Assembly: GCA_003003615.1 (NCBI GenBank)
Contig: PVWD01000005.1
Span: 1-64,000, forward strand
DNA: 64,000 nt
DNA from: a filamentous cyanobacterium CCP2
GTDB lineage: Bacteria > Cyanobacteriota > Cyanobacteriia > Elainellales > Elainellaceae
Direction: 5' to 3'
Below, one piece after another: positions 9,629 through 17,786 of this stretch (position 1 is the stretch's first letter; every line of letters begins with the position of its first letter). Position numbers and translations under genes: made by a program. The notes beneath the pieces are model-generated. The model was not told the DNA's origin. It saw only the letters and a list, made by a program, of their open reading frames with translations, and did not search any database.

Positions 9629-11056
9629 TCATTCGTCTGCCTGTTCGGCAACCCAAAGGTTAATGCCGCGCCAAACTAACCCCACCACCACCAATCCGGC
9701 TCCCATCAGCCATATCCGCGAGTCTAGCCACAGAATGAAAAACAGGCACAACGCCACGCCACCCAACGCCACCCAGCGAGGATAAAGCCGATCGGCCTCT
9801 GGAAGCTGGAACGCAGCCAAATTCGTAATGGCAGAATGAAGTAAAAAGGCAAAAGCCGCAAACGTCCAAATTGCACCGACATCGTTTGCCAGGGCAATGA
9901 AGGCAGTCATCCCAACCGCAAGGCCAACCGCAAACGGTGGAAGAGCTTGAAATGGCTTGAGCCGAGCCAGGGATTTGGGTAAGTCTTGCTGTTGCCCCAT
10001 CGCCCACAACACTTGGGACAGTTCCCTCAACAAGTAGCTCACCATTCCCAGCAGGGTAAAGCTAGCTCCAAGAGCCACGATCGCCTTACCTCCAGGAATC
10101 GCAAACTGCTGGGCTGCAATCGTTAAGGGAGCCACATAAGCTTCCACAGCATCGCTTAGCACGGTAGTTCCCACGGCTTCAACTGCAACAATGGCCACCC
10201 CCGCATAAAGGAGCAGCGTCGTGAGGAGGGTCAACCCGATCGCCTTGGGCAAATTCTGCTGTGGGTGATGGAGTTGTCCAGACAGTCTGGCAATGCGTCC
10301 ATAACCGGCATAGGCCACCACCAGGAGACTAGCAGCGCGAAATACTTGGGTGAGCGTTGGAGAGGTAGGAACTTCGGGGGGTAAAGCTGCGTTTAGCGAG
10401 CTAGTGGTAAATGTGCTGATAGACAGCAGCCCAGAGGCAATGAAGAAAAGCAGGGTTAAAACGCCGATCACCGTTGAAACCCGCATGAACCAATCGAGCA
10501 TTTGGGGCCGTTTCCAGAGAGTGAATGCCAGCAAAAGCAGGGTCAGTAGGGCGATCGGGATAAGCAAAATGGGATTGAGGGCAAATAAGCTGAGCAAATA
10601 ACCGGAAACCCCCAAAACAGCCGTGGCAGCAGTGGCGGCTTGGGCCAGTGCCAATGTCCAGGCGGCAGTAAACCCCAACCAGGAATTCAGTAATCCATGA
10701 CTGTGGCCGTAAATATCAGGATCGAAGCCAGGATCAAAATGATTAGCATTTGGCAAATCCTGCTTGGATGAAAGCTGCCCCGTTGATGAAAGAATTTCAT
10801 CGGTAAAGAAAGGGTCTGCGGTTAAATAATAAGTCGTTAGTTGAATGCGATTTAGCCCACTCAAAAAAGTGATCAAAGCAGCCAACCCGAACGCAAAAAC
10901 TAAATGACTTCCCCCTCTTGCAGCAATTCCCAACCCTACAAAAATACCTGCCCCAATCATCGCTCCCATGCCAGTCCAAGTCGCTTGCCAGATGTTGAGA
11001 CTCATCGTGCGAACCGTGAAGGAGAGGGGATCTGTAGTTAAGGGTTTCGGTGGCAT
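9629..11056 (-). CDS. APC-family amino acid permease
   Basis: Polytopic membrane transporter of the amino acid/polyamine/organocation (APC) superfamily, 475 residues with about 12 hydrophobic segments. The start of TM1 (WQATWTGMGAMIGAGIFVGLGIA, residues 24-46) has the helix-breaking GAGIF that binds substrate in this family, and AYAGYGRIARLSGQLHHPQQNLPKAI near 250 is the conserved TM6-loop region. A poorly conserved, hydrophilic insert lies between TM2 and TM3 (about residues 70-115). Substrate unknown. It stands 33 nt upstream of secD on the same strand, so it might be co-transcribed; no terminator is obvious between them. Confidence 0.88.
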   Translation of the reverse strand: MPPKPLTTDPLSFTVRTMSLNIWQATWTGMGAMIGAGIFVGLGIAARGGSHLVFAFGLAALITFLSGLNRIQLTTYYLTADPFFTDEILSSTGQLSSKQDLPNANHFDPGFDPDIYGHSHGLLNSWLGFTAAWTLALAQAATAATAVLGVSGYLLSLFALNPILLIPIALLTLLLLAFTLWKRPQMLDWFMRVSTVIGVLTLLFFIASGLLSISTFTTSSLNAALPPEVPTSPTLTQVFRAASLLVVAYAGYGRIARLSGQLHHPQQNLPKAIGLTLLTTLLLYAGVAIVAVEAVGTTVLSDAVEAYVAPLTIAAQQFAIPGGKAIVALGASFTLLGMVSYLLRELSQVLWAMGQQQDLPKSLARLKPFQALPPFAVGLAVGMTAFIALANDVGAIWTFAAFAFLLHSAITNLAAFQLPEADRLYPRWVALGGVALCLFFILWLDSRIWLMGAGLVVVGLVWRGINLWVAEQADE

Positions 11057-11108
11057 AGGGGTGCTGTAAAAGAGCTATGCAAAAATGCATAGGAGCAAGT
11101 TTTACGGA

Positions 11109-12587
11109 CTATTCATTCATCGTTTTATACGTTGCTACGGCAGAGGGGGAAACGCGGTTTAGGTAGCGAAAGATCCAATACTTAAAAATGGTGTCTAGAA
11201 TCACTGGAAAGGTGGCAATAAATAGGAAGATAAAATCCCGATTTGCAGGTAAACCAAAATGGCGAGAGACTCCTTCTAGCAGAATTTCCCAGCCGTGTGG
11301 TGAGTGGAATCCGACAAATATATCTGTAAACAAAATAATGACAAATGCCTTCGCACTGTCACTCAAGCCGTAAATCAGTTGATCCATAAACGACTTTAGA
11401 ACCTCAATTTCCCTTCGGCTGTTAACCAACACCAAGGTAAAGGCAATGAGTGCGAATAGATCAGCAAAAACATTCTTAATTGAATCTGCACTGGCACGGC
11501 GAAAATCTGCTTCTAATTCCTGGGCTTTGTCGCGAATTTGATCCGCAATTTCTTCTTCAGATTGAGGTTGAATCCGTCCAACCAAAATTTCAAATCGGAG
11601 ATGCTGCTCAAATCGTTCCAATTCACTGAGGGCTTCTGCTTCCATATCTTCATTCAGAAATACTCTATTTTGGATGCTTTCCCCTCCAAATTGATCGACG
11701 ATCGGCCCCACAACAAAGGTTTTTGTCACCTGTTGGGTGAGCAACGGAATGATAATTAGAAACAAAACTAGCCTTAATGAAACGATCGTCCGAGCTTTAG
11801 ATTTGCGAAAATCTCGAACGACTTGTTGCTCTGCTTCGGGGTCTAATTCTCGCTTAATTCGATCGACCGTTTCCAAAATCGATCGTGGGAGAATACCTGT
11901 TTTATCAGTAATTGATTTACCCGCCTGCATCTCTTTTCGGGCGGATGGATCGTTTAACATTGCATCGCTCAAGCTAGCCGGTTTTGGAGTGTTGCTCTGT
12001 CCATTCGCTTGACCATTTGCTCCAGAACTGGATGCCATTTTTGGCCGATTTCTTAATCGACTTTGAGAGCGACGATCGGCTGTATTGATGGTGATGCGAT
12101 CGGGCGGATTCGTATCAGCAATGACAGAACTAGTATCAGAGATGACAATGACGGAGGAGGGTTCCGGTTCTGTTCTGCCGTAGCGACTCAAGATGTCATC
12201 AATTAACTGAAGTTTCTTAAGAATCAAAGCTTGCCGATCGATCACATTGATGTTTTGTAGATCGGCTGTATTTTCTTCAACTGGGATTTCAGTAATGACT
12301 CGGCTGGAAAGGCGAAAAATCGCACTGCTTGCGCGAAATTCTGAAATGCGAAATTTGATAATGTCTAAATTTTTTCTCAGTTCAGATTGAAAATAGTTCT
12401 GGGCAATTCGACCATAGTTTCCAGAATCTGTTGGAATTCGATTGCCATTGAAGCGTTCATCTTCTAAGCGTTTAATCGCTCTAGCTGCTTCATATGCCTC
12501 ATCTAATGCTCGCTCTGGCGTTCTCAAAAACCATCGATTTGCTGTCCGAAAATACGCTTTGATGGAGTCTAAAACACTGCTTCTCAT
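11109..12587 (-). CDS. pcxA: Proton extrusion protein PcxA (CemA family)
   Basis: Cyanobacterial counterpart of chloroplast CemA, needed in Synechocystis for light-induced Na+-dependent proton extrusion and linked to CO2/nitrate uptake at acid pH (family knowledge). The 492-residue protein has a long soluble N-terminal half, a low-complexity linker near residue 185, and a C-terminal CemA domain with four membrane segments: IVSLRLVLFLIIIPLLTQQ near 275, FADLFALIAFTLVLV near 390, AFVIILFTDIFVGFHSPHGW near 420 and FIFLFIATFPVILDTIFKYW near 455. The PHGW motif between the last helices is typical. ATG start; single gene. Confidence 0.93.
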   Translation of the reverse strand: MRSSVLDSIKAYFRTANRWFLRTPERALDEAYEAARAIKRLEDERFNGNRIPTDSGNYGRIAQNYFQSELRKNLDIIKFRISEFRASSAIFRLSSRVITEIPVEENTADLQNINVIDRQALILKKLQLIDDILSRYGRTEPEPSSVIVISDTSSVIADTNPPDRITINTADRRSQSRLRNRPKMASSSGANGQANGQSNTPKPASLSDAMLNDPSARKEMQAGKSITDKTGILPRSILETVDRIKRELDPEAEQQVVRDFRKSKARTIVSLRLVLFLIIIPLLTQQVTKTFVVGPIVDQFGGESIQNRVFLNEDMEAEALSELERFEQHLRFEILVGRIQPQSEEEIADQIRDKAQELEADFRRASADSIKNVFADLFALIAFTLVLVNSRREIEVLKSFMDQLIYGLSDSAKAFVIILFTDIFVGFHSPHGWEILLEGVSRHFGLPANRDFIFLFIATFPVILDTIFKYWIFRYLNRVSPSAVATYKTMNE

Positions 12588-12826
12588 TGTGATTACAGCT
12601 CGTTCATAAGTTGATTGATTCTGTGTAATCGTCGATCGATAGGGCGATCGGCTTTAAATCATAAAAATTACCCAGCCGAGGTATCAAAACGTGCCTGATG
12701 ATATTAATCCAACCGTAGAATGAACGAGTTCATCATTTAAGCGAATGGAACGAGGATGGGGCTGAAAATTATTAGCTTTATCGGTTTAAATGTACGTAGT
12801 ATCATATCAAATTTACCTAGGGGCAA

Positions 12827-14956
12827 TTGGTGTATCGGGATTCTATCTGGATTAATGGATCAACGTTTAGCGGCAAGACCAGCCGACTGATTCAGCAACT
12901 CCACACTTGGGCTGAGGCTGCCTCCATTCGCCTGCAATCTAAACCATTCTCTACGTTTTTAGTGTTTGCTGCCACAGGGGACAACCGCCTGCAACTGGCT
13001 GACCGAATTGCGATCGAAACGCAAGGCCAGTATCGGGTAGACTCTGCCACCCCTTTAGGATTTTTTCAAGATGAGGTGATGCTGTTTCTCCCCCTCATCG
13101 CCCAAACCCTGAACCTCACAACTCAGTTTCCCCTCAGGCTGCGCCCAGAAACCGAACAGCAACTCGCCACCCAACTCTGGAAACCCGCCCTGGATGATGG
13201 CAGGCTCCGGCAGCCAAGCGTTTCGGAGTACTTTGTGGTGCGCCGTACCCTTGACTTGCTACAGCTAGCAGCAGCGAGTGGTGTTCCCCATGAGGATATT
13301 CCCTTGATCCTGAAACAGGGGTTTGGCGAACCAGAGGATGTGTCAGAACAGGAGAACGCCAGCCCAGAGGCCCCCAATCTATGGGATGAAATGGGCGATG
13401 CGCTGGTGCAGTGGTGGAATTGGTGTTTGGAACGAGGCTTGTTAACTTACGGGATCATTACTGAACTGTATTGGCGGTATCTTTTACCCCATCCCACTTA
13501 CCAGCAGCACCTTAAACGTCGCTATCATGCGGTCTTGGCAGATGATGTAGATGAATATCCTGCGGTTGCCCGATCGCTGTTTGAGGTGCTTTTAGCGCAG
13601 AATATCCCTGCCTTGTTTACCTTCAATCCTAATGGCGGGGTTCGGGTCGGGCTGGGGGCTGATCCGTCCCATTTAGCAGGCTTAGCCGATCGCTGTCAGC
13701 AAACTGAAACCCTAACTCAACCACCCGATCGCAGTGTAGGGGCCACTTGGGGCAGTACGCTGGTGGAATGGCTACAGCAGCCAATGATTTTGCCGCAACT
13801 GCCAGAGTCAATTCAAACCCTCCAGACCACTTCCAGGGCAGAACTCCTCCGGCAAACCGCCCAAATCATTGTGGAGGCGGTGCAGTCTGGGCAAGTCCAA
13901 CCGGAAGAAATTGCTGTCATCGCACCGGGTTTAGATGCGATCGCCCGCTATACACTCCGAGAAATTCTTTCCAGCCGAGGAATTCCTATCCTGTCGCTCA
14001 ACGACCAACACCCCCTGGCTAGCTCTGCCCTAATTCGCGCCCTCCTGACGCTGCTTGCCCTGATTTACCCTGGACTGGGACGGCTGCTCAGCCGAGAAAC
14101 CGTTGCTGAAATGTTGGTCTTACTTAGCCAAATGCCAGGGCTTCAAGGGGCGATCGACCCAGTTCGAGCCGGACTTTTAACCGATTCTTGCTTTGTACCC
14201 GACCCTGAACATCCACACCTGCTACCCGCAACGGTTTTTCCTCGGTGGGATCGGCTGGGGCATGGGGCCACACAAGCCTATGGAGAGCTTTTGGAGTGGA
14301 TTGAAACGCAGAAAGAACAACAGCGACAACGGTTAATTCCTAGCCCTGTGGTGCTGCTCGATCGCGCCATTCAGCGATTTTTGTATGGAGGCAGTCATTT
14401 ACCCTACGACCAACTTGCCGCTTTACGAGAACTGATTGAAACTGCCCAGCACTATTGGGAGGTGGATGCTCGGCTGCGACAACATAGCCGATCGGACATT
14501 GCCACTTCTACCTCCGTTGAGCAATTTATTCGGCTGCTGCGGGAAGGCACCATTACGGCTGACCCTTACCCCGTGCGCCCTTTGGGTAAGGCAAATCAAG
14601 CAGTCACAATGGCAACGATTTACCAATATCGCAGCGATCGACGGTTTCACCGATGGCAGTTTTGGTTAGATGCGGGTTCTCCCTTCTGGCTCACCGGAGG
14701 AGCCGTCCTATTTGGGGCCCCACTTTTTTTACAAACCTGGTCAGGCCGCCCCTGGACACCTGCCGACACCCTGGAAGCCGATCAGCAACGATTGGAAAGA
14801 CAAGTACTTGACCTGCTCTATCGGGCAAAAGAACGAGTTTACCTCTGCTACAGCGAACTGGCGACCAACGGACAAGAACAAGCCGGATCGCTCCTCTCTT
14901 TGGTCAATGCTGCCCTGCCGCTACCTGTCCCTAATCCCTCATTAAATGTGTTCTAA
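12827..14956 (+). CDS. SF1-helicase/AddB-like P-loop protein, function unknown
   Basis: I do not recognise a named gene. The 709-residue protein has a Walker A at residues 11-18 (GSTFSGKT), a Walker-B-like VLADDVDEYPAVARSLFEVLL near 235-255, a helicase-domain-2-like stretch EEIAVIAPGLDAIARYTLREILSSRGIPI near 360-388, and a region near 600 (QAVTMATIYQYRSDRRFHRWQFW) in the place where UvrD-type proteins have the loop before motif VI. This resembles UvrD/AddB superfamily 1 proteins, with several helicase motifs degenerate as in AddB. No C-terminal nuclease Cys cluster is visible. Start is TTG at 12827 or GTG at 12830, both without a strong Shine-Dalgarno. Role in recombination is inference. Confidence 0.7.
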   Translation: MVYRDSIWINGSTFSGKTSRLIQQLHTWAEAASIRLQSKPFSTFLVFAATGDNRLQLADRIAIETQGQYRVDSATPLGFFQDEVMLFLPLIAQTLNLTTQFPLRLRPETEQQLATQLWKPALDDGRLRQPSVSEYFVVRRTLDLLQLAAASGVPHEDIPLILKQGFGEPEDVSEQENASPEAPNLWDEMGDALVQWWNWCLERGLLTYGIITELYWRYLLPHPTYQQHLKRRYHAVLADDVDEYPAVARSLFEVLLAQNIPALFTFNPNGGVRVGLGADPSHLAGLADRCQQTETLTQPPDRSVGATWGSTLVEWLQQPMILPQLPESIQTLQTTSRAELLRQTAQIIVEAVQSGQVQPEEIAVIAPGLDAIARYTLREILSSRGIPILSLNDQHPLASSALIRALLTLLALIYPGLGRLLSRETVAEMLVLLSQMPGLQGAIDPVRAGLLTDSCFVPDPEHPHLLPATVFPRWDRLGHGATQAYGELLEWIETQKEQQRQRLIPSPVVLLDRAIQRFLYGGSHLPYDQLAALRELIETAQHYWEVDARLRQHSRSDIATSTSVEQFIRLLREGTITADPYPVRPLGKANQAVTMATIYQYRSDRRFHRWQFWLDAGSPFWLTGGAVLFGAPLFLQTWSGRPWTPADTLEADQQRLERQVLDLLYRAKERVYLCYSELATNGQEQAGSLLSLVNAALPLPVPNPSLNVF

Positions 14957-15154
14957 ACAGCGTTGCTGAATAGTGAATAAAGACATGAGCAGTTCATTCA
15001 CAAATTAGTCCATTCTCTCCTGACAAAACCTGACATTGCAGCCCTAAGTCCTGATATTTTCCTGAAGTTATCTGTAACGACAAAACCAGGACTTTAGGAG
15101 ATTCTTAAAGGGTGAGCATTTAGCCCCAATTTAAATTTGCCCCAAGAAATTTCC

Positions 15155-15493
15155 ATGAATACAACGATCGCCTTCCGCCCCTCCCCCCATGCCTCCCAAA
15201 AGGCTTCTTCCTACTCCATCGACACGCTTTGCCAACCGATCATTTACAAAAATATTCCACCGTTTATGCCATCCCACTCCAAAGTTAGACGGTTTACCGC
15301 ACTAAACTGGCTGGATGACCTCTGGAATGCAATTACTGGACGGCTTCTCCCCAGCCCTGAACCCAAAGCCTTTCAAATGTACGATCGATTGGGTCAAATT
15401 TGGTGGTATGTTTACAATCCAGTCACCGGAGAATCCAAGTGCTTTCACTCTGAAGACGAGGTTTTACACTGGTTTGATCAGCGTTTTTCCTGA
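15155..15493 (+). CDS. Small conserved-looking hypothetical protein
   Basis: Unrecognised 112-residue protein. The N-terminal half is Ser/Pro-rich and probably disordered; the C-terminal half is better ordered, with NWLDDLWNAITGRLLPSPEPKAFQMYDRLGQIWWYVYNPVTGESKCFHSEDEVLHWFDQRF read in pieces: an amphipathic helix, then a WWYVYNPVTG / CFHSEDEV beta-turn unit that looks like a small two-strand domain. Start set at the ATG at 15155; an in-frame TTG at 15137 would add six residues. No membrane segment. It is preceded by a 180-nt gap and converges on the Hsp70-like gene. Function unknown. Confidence 0.6.
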   Translation: MNTTIAFRPSPHASQKASSYSIDTLCQPIIYKNIPPFMPSHSKVRRFTALNWLDDLWNAITGRLLPSPEPKAFQMYDRLGQIWWYVYNPVTGESKCFHSEDEVLHWFDQRFS

Positions 15494-15580
15494 AGTAATC
15501 TTCAACCAGCGATTCGGACAAAGATTAGGACACTTTCCGCATTTCCCACCCCATACTGGACTCAGCAACTTCAAGCATTC

Positions 15581-17695
15581 TTATCTATACTTATCTGTTG
15601 CCATAGGAGCATAGGGTGTCATCAGCGTTTGGTGGGTGTGGGAAAGAATTGTATCCAGGAAATGCTGTAGCTGCTTGTGTTGGTGTGGATTGAGGTAATA
15701 CCGATCGCCCCGTTTTTGAAAGAGCGGAGCCTGAACCACCTGATAGCTGGGGTGTTGTAGAGAGGCTGCGGTGAAGAGAGACATGTCGCGTTCTGAAGGA
15801 ACTAAGCCGGGAGGTAAATGCCCTTCTAGCAGAGCGAGAATGTGAGACTGGCAGCCTGCTGTCTGAATGCCGCTTTGCTCTAGGCAGCCTAGGATCGCCT
15901 TGAATGTCGCAGGATGCTTGGGAACGTTTCGCAAAAGTGCCAGAAGCAGAAAATAATCATTAAATTGATGTCGCGATACATCCAGCAACCGAGGATATAG
16001 CGGCAACACGGCCAGCCCATAGGCAACCCGACTACAGCTAAACATACAGTTCTCCTGAGGACTGCTGGGTCGGGTATAAGTATCTTGAATAATGACTGCA
16101 TTGGGCAGCTTTTGGCGAAGCCACCGAGCAATTCCGCCCATTGAAGCCGTCCCACCCGTACAAATGACTTGATTCACCTCTGGAGGGGTGACTCCGGTTT
16201 GCTTCAGTACTGCATTTAGCTCCCGGTTCAGCCGTTGAATGTAAGGTAGCAGTACTTTCGTGCCCAAGTCCTGTCGCAAGATCACCCAAATCCGATCGCC
16301 CAGTTGTAACGTCAAGTAGCTTTGCTGTTGCAAGGTTCTCTTAAGGAAACAGGCCGCCTCCAAAAGAGTCTGTCCTGACTGGGAGGCGAATAAACGCTGT
16401 TGCAAACGGTAGCGGTTCGGCAAGTCTGGTTCACCTACGGTGGGCAATGTTAACGTATCCAGCCTCACTGCATCCAAATCCACTGCCCTCAAGCTCAGGT
16501 CAATCCGATCGAGTTGCCGAGTATCAACGGGCTGCGGCTGCTGCAAAAGCGGATAAAGCAACTGACAAACAATGTCCTGGTCGATCGCGTTTCCGGCAAA
16601 GGGCAAGCTGCGATACGTGATGTCTGCATGGGTCAGGGTATCCAATTCAGCAGGCAAATTGACCAATGCCAATTCAGTCATGCTGGCACCTGCATTTAAG
16701 ACCAATGTATATCCTTGCCAGTCAGCATTTTGCAAAATGATGCTTTGCTCTGGTGGAGGTGTAGGACGGAAAGCAGGCTGTTCAAGGGCAGAAGGCTGTC
16801 CGGGGTTGCTTCCCTGCCGCCGCAAGACAGACAACAGCGTGGCGATCGTATCTTCCACGAAGAAAATCTGTTCAGGTTGAGCCACTAGTCCAGCCGCCAA
16901 AATGCTTTCTCGCAGGTTAAAGCTATACGTATCCGACCAGTTGGCAGGATAACCAACCACAACGCCCGACAACTGATGCAAAGCATTCTGCAATGCCTGC
17001 TCCTCTAATCCCAACGCCCCACAAGTCAAAATTCCCTTTGTGCTACGGGACGGCTGCTTGAAAGTCCTCAGCAATGCCTGGAAAGCCTTAAGCAGCCAAA
17101 CGAGAGGAAGTGTCTGCTGTTCCGACCACTGCAATATTGGTTCCCATTGATTTGTCTGCTCAGACCAATAAGGAATGCCAACCCGAAGATAGGGTTTAAG
17201 CTGTTGGATAAAGAAATCAGCAGGAAACTCTTCCTGGCTCATATCAGGCATTTCATGAACCGGCACGGCAATACCCAGCCGATCGGACTGTGGTTGAAGC
17301 ACAGGGGGCTGCCCACCGCCTTTTTCTGGCACAAACTCGGACATTAAGGACACCACTATGGGAAGCCGGAACCGTCGCCCTTGGCTTTCGTTTGGCGGCA
17401 TCGTCTCAGAAGTAGAAGTTGCCCAGTACAAAGGATAAACCTGCTCTGTGATTGGATTCAACAACACCGCAGACAGTCCCGTTGTCCCCACATCAATTCC
17501 TAAAATCCATCCCTTTGTCGATTCGTCAGAAACCAGCTGCAATGGCGGCGGTACGCTCCACCAGCTACGATTCTGCGGAGATGTTGAGGCGATCGGTTCT
17601 GGGTTGAATACTGGGTCTAATTCCAGTCCTGATGCTTCTTCCAGCCCTGATGCCCCTGGGCTATCTCCCAACAAATCCCGGATGAGGTCAGCCAC
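15581..17695 (-). CDS. Hsp70/actin-like ATPase (probable C-terminal part of a larger protein)
   Basis: Actin/Hsp70-fold ATPase module. Phosphate-1 loop: GWILGIDVGTTGLSAVLLN (residues 62-80). Connect-like FVEDTIATLLSVL; phosphate-2-like VLNAGASMTELALVNL; adenosine motif VICTGGTASMGGIARWLRQKLP. The only in-frame start is a GTG at 17695 with no Shine-Dalgarno in front (CAAATCGATGGTACT precedes it). The reading frame stays open for 40 more codons upstream (to 17815), with acidic, Ser/Thr-rich residues like those of the upstream gene, and reaches back exactly to a run of ten A where the upstream protein's frame ends. This suggests the two are one protein joined by a +1 frame change, split either by a sequencing error or by real recoding. 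Client and role unknown. Confidence 0.8.
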   Translation of the reverse strand: MADLIRDLLGDSPGASGLEEASGLELDPVFNPEPIASTSPQNRSWWSVPPPLQLVSDESTKGWILGIDVGTTGLSAVLLNPITEQVYPLYWATSTSETMPPNESQGRRFRLPIVVSLMSEFVPEKGGGQPPVLQPQSDRLGIAVPVHEMPDMSQEEFPADFFIQQLKPYLRVGIPYWSEQTNQWEPILQWSEQQTLPLVWLLKAFQALLRTFKQPSRSTKGILTCGALGLEEQALQNALHQLSGVVVGYPANWSDTYSFNLRESILAAGLVAQPEQIFFVEDTIATLLSVLRRQGSNPGQPSALEQPAFRPTPPPEQSIILQNADWQGYTLVLNAGASMTELALVNLPAELDTLTHADITYRSLPFAGNAIDQDIVCQLLYPLLQQPQPVDTRQLDRIDLSLRAVDLDAVRLDTLTLPTVGEPDLPNRYRLQQRLFASQSGQTLLEAACFLKRTLQQQSYLTLQLGDRIWVILRQDLGTKVLLPYIQRLNRELNAVLKQTGVTPPEVNQVICTGGTASMGGIARWLRQKLPNAVIIQDTYTRPSSPQENCMFSCSRVAYGLAVLPLYPRLLDVSRHQFNDYFLLLALLRNVPKHPATFKAILGCLEQSGIQTAGCQSHILALLEGHLPPGLVPSERDMSLFTAASLQHPSYQVVQAPLFQKRGDRYYLNPHQHKQLQHFLDTILSHTHQTLMTPYAPMATDKYR

Positions 17696-17786
17696 AGTAC
17701 CATCGATTTGAATAGATTCAGATTGAATGGATTCAGCATCCGCCAGAGGAAGGGAAACTTCAGCAGCTGAATCATCCGTCCAATCA

